DNA of 13,264 nucleotides from an uncultured Micrococcales bacterium (GTDB taxonomy: Bacteria > Actinomycetota > Actinomycetes > S36-B12 > GCA-2699445), in contig CAIWTL010000168.1 of NCBI GenBank assembly GCA_903915555.1, positions 1 to 13,264 of the forward strand. Direction: 5' to 3'. Positions 1 through 6,691 of the stretch are shown piece after piece. Numbering within the stretch: the first letter of the stretch is position 1; each line of letters opens with the position of its first letter. The notes beneath the pieces are model-generated. The model was not told where the DNA came from. It made no database searches and saw only the letters and a program-made list of their open reading frames with translations. Position numbers and translations under genes: made by a program.

Positions 1-197
1 CCGACGGGCCATGCGGCGATCCACGCCCCGTCCCACAGGGACTTGACGATCTCGCCTTCCTGGCTGGCCGGTTCCGGGAGATCGAAGAAGAACACCTCGT
101 TGGCCGTGCAGCCGGTGGTGGTCAGGGCCACGAGTCCGGCGACGCCGAGCGCTCCCCAACGCCGTTTGCGCCGGTCCGCTCCTGCGAGAACTGACAC
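1..197 (-). CDS. ctaC: Cytochrome c oxidase subunit II (CtaC), N-terminal part
   Basis: Translating the minus strand gives a basic n-region (RRKRR), a hydrophobic stretch (WGALGVAGLVALTTTG) and a lipobox-type Cys at residue 30, followed by NEVFFFDLPEPASQEG and a Trp-rich run reaching the window edge. This lipoprotein signal plus the first residues of the mature domain match actinobacterial CtaC, the CuA-bearing subunit of the aa3 oxidase. Only the start is present; the membrane hairpin and CuA motif lie outside. I chose the GTG at 197 because a GAGAGG ribosome-binding site sits 8 bases upstream and gives a normal 30-residue lipoprotein signal. An in-frame ATG at 251 would add 18 residues with no signal-like character and has poor RBS spacing. 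The gene is divergent from the desulfurase-like gene at 325. The family call rests on a short segment, helped by synteny: in mycobacteria ctaC lies near adoK. Confidence 0.72.
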   Translation of the reverse strand, partial: MSVLAGADRRKRRWGALGVAGLVALTTTGCTANEVFFFDLPEPASQEGEIVKSLWDGAWIAAWPV

Positions 198-267
198 CGC
201 ATCAGCCTCTCTGTCCGGGCCCTGGACGGGCTGCCGCGGCTGTCGCGGCATCTTCCTGCTTCTGGCG

Positions 268-273
268 AGACTA
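268..273 (-). promoter_or_regulatory. Possible -10 box of ctaC (TAGTCT)
   Basis: TAGTCT read on the minus strand matches the actinobacterial TAnnnT -10 consensus. It would start a transcript near 261, giving a leader of about 60 bases to the GTG at 197. No convincing -35 box is visible. Confidence 0.35.
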
Positions 274-311
274 GCGCAGGTGTCGACCCGGTGGCCGGGA
301 GGGGCGGCTAG

Positions 312-317
312 TAGTTT
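312..317 (+). promoter_or_regulatory. -10 box TAGTTT, leaderless-type promoter
   Basis: TAGTTT ends 7 bases before the ATG at 325, the distance expected if transcription starts at or next to the start codon. There is no separate Shine-Dalgarno site at usable spacing, which supports a leaderless transcript. Confidence 0.5.
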
Positions 318-324
318 CGGGGGC

Positions 325-1458
325 ATGCCCGCATCCTTCACGGACGGTGACGACAGGCGCAGGGATCTCGACACAGCGACAGGATCCCCGCCCTCCGACG
401 TCACGCGGCAGGCGCTCGCCGGAGGATGGTCCGGAGCGTGGGCGGACCCGGGGCGGCGCTACCCGGCCGGTCGGCGTGCCCGGCGGGTCCTCGACACGGC
501 GCGCGCTTCGGTGGCGCGGTCCTGGGACGTGGACCCCGCGGGTGTCCTCTTCGCCCCGGACCGGGCGACGGCCATCTGGTGGGGGCTCACGGGGCACCGG
601 GCCGACCACCCCCGGCTGGTCGTCTCTGCGGTGGAGGACCTCGAGACCCTGCGGACCGCGGACGTCCTCGCCGGGTGGGGGGCTCCCCTCACGACCGTGG
701 GGGTCTCGCCATCGGGCGCCGTGGAACTCGGGGAACTGTCCGCCGCCCTCGCCGAGGGGGGTCCCGCCACGGTCGTGGTGCAGGCGGCGAACATCGAGAT
801 CGGCACCCGCCAGGATCTTGCCGCCGTCCGCGACATCGCCGCAGGCCATGTCCTGGTGGTCGACCAGCAGGCTCTGGCGGGCCGTGCGCCTCTCGCTGCC
901 GAGTGGGACGTCACGTACGCCGAGGCGCGGATGTGGGGCGGTCCGCCCGGGGTCACCGTGGTGGCGGTGCGCGACCCCGGACGGTTCCGGCCCGCCTCGG
1001 CGCCCACGACCGGGCACGCCTCGGTCGAGCAGACCTATCCGCCCGTCCCGCTGATCGCCGCGGCGGCGCTGGCGCTGGAGACACCCGACCCCCGCTGGGA
1101 GGCCACGGCGGACCTGTCCGACCGGTTGCGCGGGGCGGTGCTGCGGATCCCCCACTCGGCGGTGGTCGGGGAGCCGCGGGTGGGGTATCTGACGATGTTC
1201 ACGTTCCTCTACGTCGCCGCGGACGAACTCGTCGACGAGCTCGCGAGGCGCGGCTGGGCGGTCTCCAGCGGCGCCTCCTGCACCTCGGACACCCGGCGAC
1301 CGCACCATGTCCTGGTCGCCGTCGGAGCCTCGACCCACGGGAGTCTGCGGGTCTCCCTCGGCCCCGACGTCACCGCGGGCGACGTGGACGCGTTCTCCGC
1401 CGACCTGGCGGACATCGTGACGCGGCTGCGGTCCGAGGCCGGGGCGGCGGACCTGTGA
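325..1458 (+). CDS. Lysine-free cysteine-desulfurase-fold protein (probable pseudoenzyme)
   Basis: This 377-residue protein has the fold-type I aminotransferase class V layout of NifS/IscS: VSAVED at 101-106, NIEIGT near 150, VVDQQALAGR at 178-187, RMWGGPPG at 202-209, the Cys-loop SSGASC at 314-319 and SLRVSLG near the C-terminus. The sulfur-accepting Cys319 and the Asp180 that pairs with the PLP ring nitrogen remain. The catalytic PLP lysine (Lys206 in E. coli IscS) aligns with Arg202, the ring-stacking His104 with Asp105, and Gln183 with Ala183. The whole protein contains no lysine, so it cannot form the usual internal aldimine. I infer that it is not a normal PLP desulfurase; it may be a Cys-relay partner or scaffold for the downstream TusA protein, which overlaps it by 4 bases. 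The ATG at 325 is chosen because homology begins soon after it and a -10 box lies just upstream; the frame stays open further upstream but runs through the ctaC promoter. Confidence 0.8.
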   Translation: MPASFTDGDDRRRDLDTATGSPPSDVTRQALAGGWSGAWADPGRRYPAGRRARRVLDTARASVARSWDVDPAGVLFAPDRATAIWWGLTGHRADHPRLVVSAVEDLETLRTADVLAGWGAPLTTVGVSPSGAVELGELSAALAEGGPATVVVQAANIEIGTRQDLAAVRDIAAGHVLVVDQQALAGRAPLAAEWDVTYAEARMWGGPPGVTVVAVRDPGRFRPASAPTTGHASVEQTYPPVPLIAAAALALETPDPRWEATADLSDRLRGAVLRIPHSAVVGEPRVGYLTMFTFLYVAADELVDELARRGWAVSSGASCTSDTRRPHHVLVAVGASTHGSLRVSLGPDVTAGDVDAFSADLADIVTRLRSEAGAADL

Positions 1459-1682
1459 CCCGCGCGCCGGACGTGCGGGTGGATGCCCGGGGTCTGCTGT
1501 GCCCCCAGCCGGTCCTGCTGCTGGCGCGGGCGGCCAAGACGGGGCCGGGGGCGCTCATCGAGGTGCTGGCGGACGACCCCGCGGCGGCCACGGACATCCC
1601 GGCGTGGTGCCACCTGCGGGGCGCCGACCTCGTCGCCGCCGACCCCGACCGCGGCGCCTGGCTGGTGCGGGCACCGGCCTGA
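1455..1682 (+). CDS. TusA/SirA-family sulfur-carrier protein
   Basis: A 75-residue protein with the TusA signature DARGLLCPQPVLLLARA. The CPxP motif holds the sulfur-carrying Cys16 and is followed by the helix and beta strands typical of the two-layer TusA fold (LIEVLADDPAA, then WCHLRGADLV). TusA proteins accept persulfide sulfur from a desulfurase and pass it to tRNA thiolation, molybdenum cofactor or other sulfur pathways. The GTG start overlaps the stop of the upstream gene (GTGA), so the two are probably translationally coupled and act together. A second Cys is present in AWCHL. The specific acceptor cannot be told from this window. It ends 16 bases before the convergent aat gene, with no obvious terminator between them. 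Confidence 0.82.
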   Translation: MTRAPDVRVDARGLLCPQPVLLLARAAKTGPGALIEVLADDPAAATDIPAWCHLRGADLVAADPDRGAWLVRAPA

Positions 1683-1698
1683 TCGGGCCACCGGGCCG

Positions 1699-2346
1699 TC
1701 ACCACTCCCGGACGGGTGGCAGCCGCAGCGCCTGCGGAAGCAGATCCAGATAGTCGTCGCGGGGTACGGCGACGGCGCCCAGGCTGCCGAGATGGGGGGT
1801 CCACCACTGGACGTCGAGCAGCCGGCCGGCTCCCGGCGCCGAGGCGAGGCGTTGAACGAGCGCGACGAGTGCCACCTTCGACGCGTCCGTCTGGCGGTGG
1901 AACATGGTCTCGCCGCAGAACAGGCCCCCCTGCTCCACTCCGATGAGTCCACCCGCCAACTGACCATCGCGCCATACCTCGACGGAGTGTGCCGCGCCGC
2001 GGGAGTGCAGGGAACGGTAGACCCGGCGGTACTCGTCGTTGATCCACGCGCCCGGGCGGGCAGGATCGGCGCACGCGTCGAGGACGGCGTCGAACGCCGT
2101 ATCGGTCGTGACCGCGAACGTCGTGAGCGACCGCCGCAGGCTGCGGCTCACCCGCAGCCCCGACAGGGGGATCACTCCCCGTGGATCGGGCGAGAACCAC
2201 GCGTTGACGCCGGCGGCGAGCTCCATCGCGAACAGGCCACGTCGGTAGCCCGCGAGCGCGAGATCGGGCGTCAGGGGCCCGCACAGCGCCACGACGTCAC
2301 GACCGGACGGCGCGGCCCGGGGGTCGGGTAACCCGTCACCCCGCAT
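1699..2346 (-). CDS. aat: Leucyl/phenylalanyl-tRNA-protein transferase
   Basis: 215 residues, the usual size for Aat. The enzyme moves Leu or Phe from aminoacyl-tRNA to the N-terminal Arg/Lys of proteins, marking them for the N-end rule pathway read by ClpS-ClpAP/ClpCP. Visible family motifs in order: GYRRGLFAM near residue 33, WFSPDPRGVIPL near 50, GGLIGVEQGGLFCGETMF and TDASKVALVAL in the middle (the GNAT-like core), and LDVQWWTPHLGSLGA near the C-terminus. The start ATG at 2346 lies 6 bases after the adoK stop, with a GGTGAG ribosome-binding site inside the end of adoK, so the two genes form an operon. The usual FPW after GLF is replaced by AME, a minor variation. Confidence 0.93.
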   Translation of the reverse strand: MRGDGLPDPRAAPSGRDVVALCGPLTPDLALAGYRRGLFAMELAAGVNAWFSPDPRGVIPLSGLRVSRSLRRSLTTFAVTTDTAFDAVLDACADPARPGAWINDEYRRVYRSLHSRGAAHSVEVWRDGQLAGGLIGVEQGGLFCGETMFHRQTDASKVALVALVQRLASAPGAGRLLDVQWWTPHLGSLGAVAVPRDDYLDLLPQALRLPPVREW

Positions 2347-2352
2347 CGGGTC

Positions 2353-3333
2353 TCACCCCTGCGTGAGGTGGGCCGCCACGTCGTCCCCGGCGGCACTGCC
2401 GTAGGCGGCGGCCAGGCGCTGCGTGAACTCCGCGGGCGTGAACTCGTACTCCTGCGTTCCCACCGTCTCGATGACGTAGGCCGCCAGCGTCGAACCGATC
2501 TGCGCACACCGCTCGTCGCCGACCCCCCAGGCCATACCGGCCACGAAACCGGCCCGGAAGGCGTCACCGACCCCCGTGGGGTCCGCCTTGGCCCGTTCCG
2601 GCACGACCCCCACCTCGATGGGCGGTTCGCCGGCGCGGCGGACGATCGCTCCCTTGGCGCCGAGCGTCGTGACCCGCAGCGGCACACGATCGAGGATCTG
2701 GTCATCGGTGAGCCCGGTGCGCTCGTGGATGAGCGCGGACTCGTACTCGTTGCTGAACAGCATCGCCGCCCCGTCGAGGAGATCCAGGATCTCGGGGCCC
2801 CCCATGGAGGACAACTGCTGCGAGGGGTCCGCGGCGAACGGGATGCCCCGGAACCGCGCCTCCTGCGTGTGGTTGGTCATGGCCACCGGATCGTTGGGGC
2901 TGATCAGGAGCATGCCGATCCCGCCCAGCCGGTCCGCGACCGGCTCGAGTTCGATCAGCCGGGCGTCCTGCATGGCCCCCGCGTAGAACGTGGCGATCTG
3001 GTTGCCGTCGTTGTCCGTGGTGCACACGAACCGCGCGGTCTGGTGGACGTCGGACACATGGACGGAGTGGGTGTCGACCCCGTGGCGGTCCAACCAGGAC
3101 CGGTAGTCCTCGAAGTCCTCGCCCACCGCTCCGACGAGCGCGGGGACGAGGCCCAACCGGGCCATCCCGAACGCGGTGTTCGCCGCCGAGCCCCCGCGTC
3201 GCACCTGCAGGTCGGTCGCGAGGAACGACAGGGAGACGGACTCGAGCTGTTCCTTCATCAACGAGTCGGCGAACCGACCCGGGAAGGTCATGAGGTGATC
3301 GGTGGCGATGGACCCGGTGACGACGACGCGCAT
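2353..3333 (-). CDS. adoK: Adenosine kinase, PfkB/ribokinase family (mycobacterial AdoK type)
   Basis: 326 residues. The protein resembles the actinobacterial adenosine kinase class known from M. tuberculosis: VTGSIATDHLMTFPGRF at the N-terminus, LSFLATDLQVRRGGSAANTAF (sugar-binding GG loop), AADPSQQL near 168, LRVTTLGAKGA near 220 and DPTGVGDAFRAGF at 251-263, where Asp257 is the catalytic base and GVGD the anion hole. The enzyme phosphorylates adenosine to AMP in purine salvage. I start at the ATG at 3333, where the conserved strand begins; the frame extends 8 residues further upstream without similarity. No good Shine-Dalgarno is visible, but TTGAAT ends 6 bases before the ATG and may be a leaderless -10. 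The gene is followed closely by aat. A related sugar kinase is the main alternative, but the SIATDHLM and ADPSQQL signatures favour AdoK. Confidence 0.85.
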   Translation of the reverse strand: MRVVVTGSIATDHLMTFPGRFADSLMKEQLESVSLSFLATDLQVRRGGSAANTAFGMARLGLVPALVGAVGEDFEDYRSWLDRHGVDTHSVHVSDVHQTARFVCTTDNDGNQIATFYAGAMQDARLIELEPVADRLGGIGMLLISPNDPVAMTNHTQEARFRGIPFAADPSQQLSSMGGPEILDLLDGAAMLFSNEYESALIHERTGLTDDQILDRVPLRVTTLGAKGAIVRRAGEPPIEVGVVPERAKADPTGVGDAFRAGFVAGMAWGVGDERCAQIGSTLAAYVIETVGTQEYEFTPAEFTQRLAAAYGSAAGDDVAAHLTQG

Positions 3334-3384
3334 GACGGTATTCAACCAGCGACCCACTCCCCCACCCTGACGCGGGCCGGAGAG

Positions 3385-3411
3385 CGCGGTCCCGGGAGGT
3401 CAGGGACCGCG
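3385..3411 (-). terminator. Hairpin after erpA, possible U-less terminator
   Basis: A perfect 9-bp inverted repeat (CGCGGTCCC / GGGACCGCG) with a 9-base loop lies just beyond the erpA stop and before adoK. No T-tract follows on either strand, so it would be a U-less terminator or a transcript-stabilising structure. Confidence 0.4.
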
Positions 3412-3431
3412 GGAATCAGCGCAACGGGGAA

Positions 3432-3800
3432 TCAGTGGAACGAGTCACCGCACGCGCACGATCCCGTGGCGTTCGGGTTGTCGATCGTGAAGCCCTGCTT
3501 CTCGATGGTGTCCACGAAGTCGATGACCGCACCGCCGAGGTAGGGCTGGCTCATGCGGTCGACGACGACGTTCACGCCGTCGAAGTCGATCTTCTCGTCC
3601 CCGTCGAGCGCCCGGTCGTCGAAGAAGAGCTGGTAGCGCAGGCCGCTGCAGCCGCCCGGCTGGACCGCGATGCGCAGCGCCAGGTCATCGCGACCCTCGG
3701 CGTCCAACAGCGCCTTGACCTTGGCCGACGCGGTATCGGTGAGGTTGACGGTGGTCACGGTGCTGGTCTCGGGGGTGTCGGTGGGGCTCTCGGTGCTCAT
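3432..3800 (-). CDS. erpA: A-type iron-sulfur cluster carrier (ErpA/IscA/HesB family)
   Basis: 122 residues. The three cluster-binding cysteines of the family are present: Cys51 in PGGCSGLRY and Cys115/Cys117 in GSCACG near the C-terminus. Before the core there is a 16-residue Thr/Ser-rich tail (ESPTDTPETSTVTT), longer than in E. coli ErpA and common in actinobacterial members. The protein carries Fe-S clusters from the SUF scaffold to apo-enzymes. Its divergent neighbour is nadA, whose product needs a 4Fe-4S cluster, a natural client. The start ATG at 3800 has a strong AGGAGA site 4 bases away. IscA and ErpA cannot be separated with certainty by sequence alone; the symbol follows common actinobacterial use. 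Confidence 0.87.
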   Translation of the reverse strand: MSTESPTDTPETSTVTTVNLTDTASAKVKALLDAEGRDDLALRIAVQPGGCSGLRYQLFFDDRALDGDEKIDFDGVNVVVDRMSQPYLGGAVIDFVDTIEKQGFTIDNPNATGSCACGDSFH

Positions 3801-3804
3801 CGGA

Positions 3805-3810
3805 TCTCCT
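3805..3810 (-). promoter_or_regulatory. Ribosome-binding site of erpA
   Basis: AGGAGA on the minus strand, 4 bases from the ATG at 3800. It is one of the few strong Shine-Dalgarno sites in the window and fixes the erpA start. Confidence 0.7.
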
Positions 3811-3838
3811 GTGACGGTTTCTCACGCTCGGTTGCTCA

Positions 3839-3844
3839 AGCGTA
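3839..3844 (-). promoter_or_regulatory. Possible -10 box of erpA (TACGCT)
   Basis: TACGCT matches TAnnnT and would start a leader of about 30 bases carrying the erpA ribosome-binding site. It overlaps one arm of an imperfect inverted repeat (ACGCT at 3824-3828 and AGCGT at 3839-3843), which could be an operator or a leader hairpin. Confidence 0.35.
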
Positions 3845-3912
3845 GAACGGATCGGGCCCCCGGACCATTCCCGCTCCCGGGCGGCGGCCTGCCTCCGCGT
3901 GCCGACCGGTGC

Positions 3913-3918
3913 CAGAAT
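3913..3918 (+). promoter_or_regulatory. -10-like box CAGAAT, leaderless-type promoter of nadA
   Basis: CAGAAT ends exactly 6 bases before the GTG at 3925 and no Shine-Dalgarno site is present, so a leaderless transcript starting at the GTG is likely. Confidence 0.45.
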
Positions 3919-3924
3919 GGGCCC

Positions 3925-5109
3925 GTGACCACCTTCTCCGAGCCGCAGCCGACCCCGCTGGCCCTGCTCCTGCTCGGGCATGACGCCGACCCGGACACGG
4001 AACGCGGCGTGGAATGCCCCGGCGAACTGCCACCGGTGAGCGACCCCGACCTGATCGCCGACGTCCGGCGGTTCAAGGAGGCGCTCGGCGACCGCCTGTT
4101 CATCCTGGGCCACCACTACCAGCGCGACGAGGTCATCCAGTTCGCCGACGTCACGGGAGACTCCTTCAAACTCGCCCAGCAGGCCGCGGCCCGCCCGGAA
4201 GCCGAGTTCATCGTGTTCTGCGGCGTCCACTTCATGGCCGAGTCCGCAGACATCCTCACCGCCGACGACCAGGCCGTCATCCTGCCGGATCTCGCGGCCG
4301 GCTGTTCGATGGCCGACATGGCCGACATCGCACAGGTCGAGGACGCCTGGCGGGTCATCGCGGAGGCCGGTCTGGCGGACTCGACGATTCCCATCACCTA
4401 CATGAACTCCACCGCCGCGATCAAGGCGTTCACGGGGCGCAACGGCGGCGCCGTCTGCACGTCGAGCAACGCCCGGCAATCGCTGGAGTGGGCGTTCGGT
4501 GAGGGTGAGCGGGTCCTGTTCCTCCCCGACCAGCACCTCGGGCGCAACACGGCGGTGCGCGATCTGGGCCTCGACCTCTCCGACTGTGTCGTCTACGACC
4601 CCCACCGGCCGGGTGGCGGCCTCTCCCCCGAAGCCCTGCGCGACGCGAAGATGGTCCTGTGGCGGGGCCACTGCTCGGTGCATGGGCGGTTCATGCCGGA
4701 CGAGGTCGACGAGGCCCGGCGACGGATCCCCGGCGTCAACGTCCTGGTCCACCCGGAGTGCCGCTACGAGGTCGTGGAGAAGGCCGACCGGGTGGGCTCC
4801 ACGGAGTACATCATCAAGACGATCGCGGAGGCGGAACCCGGCTCCGCATGGGTCGTCGGCACCGAACTGAACCTCGTCCGGCGCCTGGCCCTGCAGCACC
4901 CCGACAAGTCGATCTCGTTCCTCGACCGTTCGGTCTGTTTCTGCTCCACCATGAACCGCATCGATCTGCCCCATCTGCACCGCTCCCTCGAACTGCTGGC
5001 GTCGGGCACGGTCGAGAACCGCATCGTGGTCGACGATGAGGTGGCCCGGTGGGCCCGCGTGGCGCTCGACCGGATGCTCGCGCTGCCCGGTGTCGGGGCG
5101 AAGGACTGA
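3925..5109 (+). CDS. nadA: Quinolinate synthase A
   Basis: 394 residues. NadA condenses iminoaspartate with dihydroxyacetone phosphate to quinolinate in de novo NAD synthesis and needs a 4Fe-4S cluster. Family signatures in order: LGHHYQRDEV at 61-70, VTGDSFKLAQ near 76, FIVFCGVHFMAESADIL around Cys99, AAGCSMADM near 127, AVCTSSNA around Cys178, FLPDQHLGRN near 200, RGHCSVHGRF around 250, VHPECRYEV around Cys289 and VCFCSTMNRIDL around Cys338/340. Cys99, Cys289 and one of Cys338/340 are the likely cluster ligands. The GTG at 3925 is preferred because a -10-like box ends 6 bases before it and upstream in-frame codons show no similarity. nadB and nadC do not follow; the next gene is convergent only 10 bases away, so nadA is transcribed alone here. 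Confidence 0.96.
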   Translation: MTTFSEPQPTPLALLLLGHDADPDTERGVECPGELPPVSDPDLIADVRRFKEALGDRLFILGHHYQRDEVIQFADVTGDSFKLAQQAAARPEAEFIVFCGVHFMAESADILTADDQAVILPDLAAGCSMADMADIAQVEDAWRVIAEAGLADSTIPITYMNSTAAIKAFTGRNGGAVCTSSNARQSLEWAFGEGERVLFLPDQHLGRNTAVRDLGLDLSDCVVYDPHRPGGGLSPEALRDAKMVLWRGHCSVHGRFMPDEVDEARRRIPGVNVLVHPECRYEVVEKADRVGSTEYIIKTIAEAEPGSAWVVGTELNLVRRLALQHPDKSISFLDRSVCFCSTMNRIDLPHLHRSLELLASGTVENRIVVDDEVARWARVALDRMLALPGVGAKD

Positions 5110-5119
5110 CTCGACGGAC

Positions 5120-5698
5120 TCACTCCAGGCCGGGAGCGCCCCAGACCGCGAACCACCGCGCCAGGCTGTCCTCGACGGCGAGATCGGACCCGACGGTGTC
5201 GCGGATCTGGATCTCGAGGATGTTGTCCCGCTGCTCGGACGAGCCGGACCGAGGGGCGAACGGGTACCACGTGCCCTGCTTGAACAGGTAGACCATCCCC
5301 AGGATCTGGCCGCTGCTGCTGCGGAAGGACACCAGGGAGCACAGCAGGGTCGGGCCGAACCCCGTGTCCTTCAGGGTGGCGTTGATCGCATGCAGGTCCG
5401 TGACCAGGCCCGCGATGTCCGACGGATCGCGCCGGACCACCAGCCACGTGTATCCGAAACCGTCCCGCTCCGACTCGACCCGCGGGCCGCCGCCGGCGTC
5501 GAGGAGGCTCTGGATCTCGGCCTGTACCTCGGCGAACGCGCGACCCTCTGGTGCCCGGAACGCGACGGACCCCACCCCGGTGGGGCGGAAATCCAGGGCT
5601 GCCTCCAACGTGATGGCGGCCGACGGCAGCCCGAAGATCTGGTCCAGGTCGGGCTGGACGGCCTTCTTGCGACCCAGGACATTGTCGAAGAAACCCAT
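5120..5698 (-). CDS. pspAB: PspA-associated protein PspAB
   Basis: 192 residues, no membrane segment or signal. The N-terminus MGFFDNVLGRKKAVQPDLDQIFGLPSA and internal stretches (FGYTWLVVRRDPSDIAGLVTDLHAIN, LYLFKQGTWYPFAP-like, LEIQIRD) match the PspA-associated protein called PspAB in actinobacteria. It is last in the pspA-pspAA-htpX-pspAB order, which supports the call. Its molecular function is not known; by context it serves PspA-dependent envelope maintenance together with the membrane protease. The ATG at 5698 overlaps the htpX stop by one base (TGATG), implying translational coupling; a GTG one codon earlier is possible. The gene ends 10 bases from convergent nadA. Confidence 0.85.
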   Translation of the reverse strand: MGFFDNVLGRKKAVQPDLDQIFGLPSAAITLEAALDFRPTGVGSVAFRAPEGRAFAEVQAEIQSLLDAGGGPRVESERDGFGYTWLVVRRDPSDIAGLVTDLHAINATLKDTGFGPTLLCSLVSFRSSSGQILGMVYLFKQGTWYPFAPRSGSSEQRDNILEIQIRDTVGSDLAVEDSLARWFAVWGAPGLE

Positions 5699-6600
5699 CA
5701 CTGCCCCAGCTCGGCGGAGACCTTCGCCAGATTCTCGAGGCGCTTGTCCAGCGACGGGTGGCTCGCGAAGATCTTCGCGAGGTCGAACCCGCGGCCCGAG
5801 CCGAGGGCCGGGATGAACGCCAGCGACGACACCGCGTCCATCTGCCGCAGGTCCTGGGTGGGGATGTGGGCGACGTCACCGCTGATCTTGGTCAACGCTG
5901 ACGCCAGGCCTCGCGGGTTGCCCGTGAGCAGCGCTCCGCCGCGGTCCGCCGCCAGCTCGCGGTAACGGGACAACGCCCGCGTGAGGATGAACGACAACAC
6001 GTAGACCAGGGCGGAGACCGCCACCACCGCGAGGAACACCAGCGCGGCGTTGTTGTCGCGGCGATCCCGCATGAGACCGCCCCACATCGCGGTTCGGATG
6101 AGCAGACCGGCGAGGATCGCGGCGAAGGAGGCAACCGTCATGACGGTGACATCGCGGTGGGCGACGTGGGCCAACTCGTGGGACAGGACCCCTTCGAGTT
6201 CGTCGCGGTCCACCCGGCGCAGCAGCCCCGTGGTCACACACACGACCGCCCGGTCGGGCGAGCGCCCGGTCGCGAAGGCGTTGGGGATGTCGGTGTCGGC
6301 GATCGCCACGCGCGGCTTCGGCATGTCCGCCAGAGCGCACAACCGGTCCACTAGGCCATGCAGTTGGGGAGCCTGCTCGGGCGTCACGACCTGCGCCCGC
6401 ATGGAGTTGAGCGCCATCGAGTCGGAGAACCACCACTGCACGAACAGCATGACCGCAGCGATGACGATGACCACGACGGCGCTGAAGCCCACGGCGATCA
6501 GGACGGCCATGAACAGGACGTAGATCAGCAGCAGGCCACCCATCGTGCCCACCATGCGGCGGGTGAGTCCGGGGTCACTGGCGTAGCGGGTCTTGGCCAC
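5698..6600 (-). CDS. htpX: Membrane-bound M48 zinc metalloprotease (HtpX-like)
   Basis: 300 residues. HtpX-type proteases cut damaged or misassembled membrane proteins. Two N-terminal hydrophobic segments (about 17-55) are followed by the zinc motif HELAH at 141-145 and the third ligand Glu215 in RYRELAADRGGALL. Two more hydrophobic stretches (about 155-172 and 187-208) lie between these. The C-terminal SHPSLDKRLENL motif is typical of the family. The GTG at 6600 is preferred because it gives the usual basic N-terminus (VAKTRYASDPGLTRRM). An upstream ATG at 6633 adds 11 residues with no similarity and lies in a hairpin-forming segment. The gene follows pspAA after 91 bases and overlaps pspAB. 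It is part of the envelope-stress operon. Confidence 0.9.
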   Translation of the reverse strand: MAKTRYASDPGLTRRMVGTMGGLLLIYVLFMAVLIAVGFSAVVVIVIAAVMLFVQWWFSDSMALNSMRAQVVTPEQAPQLHGLVDRLCALADMPKPRVAIADTDIPNAFATGRSPDRAVVCVTTGLLRRVDRDELEGVLSHELAHVAHRDVTVMTVASFAAILAGLLIRTAMWGGLMRDRRDNNAALVFLAVVAVSALVYVLSFILTRALSRYRELAADRGGALLTGNPRGLASALTKISGDVAHIPTQDLRQMDAVSSLAFIPALGSGRGFDLAKIFASHPSLDKRLENLAKVSAELGQ

Positions 6601-6607
6601 TCCCCCA

Positions 6608-6632
6608 TGGTGCCCGACCCGTCGGGCGACCA
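6608..6632. repeat. Bulged inverted repeat upstream of htpX
   Basis: TGGT-GCCCGA at 6608-6617 pairs with TCGGGC-ACCA at 6622-6632 (one bulged G at 6628) around a 4-base loop, giving a 10-bp stem. It ends 8 bases before the htpX GTG. It may be an intercistronic stem that lowers or stabilises the htpX part of the message, or an operator for a separate htpX promoter. Confidence 0.4.
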
Positions 6633-6691
6633 CGAGTCGATTCGCCGAGGGCAGACCCGACCCTGACGTTCTCCTGGGGCAGCGGCTCCGC

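Noticed and set aside
43..324. Upstream extension of the desulfurase-like frame
   Set aside because: It crosses the ctaC promoter and signal peptide codons and lacks similarity; the ATG at 325 with its -10 box is better.
271..1338. Long minus-strand open frame opposite the desulfurase-like gene
   Set aside because: Its Arg/Gly/Pro-rich composition is what high-GC antisense frames give, and the plus strand has clear family motifs.
3685..4980. 431-residue minus-strand frame opposite nadA
   Set aside because: It is a shadow of nadA and overlaps erpA; no protein-family motif is visible.
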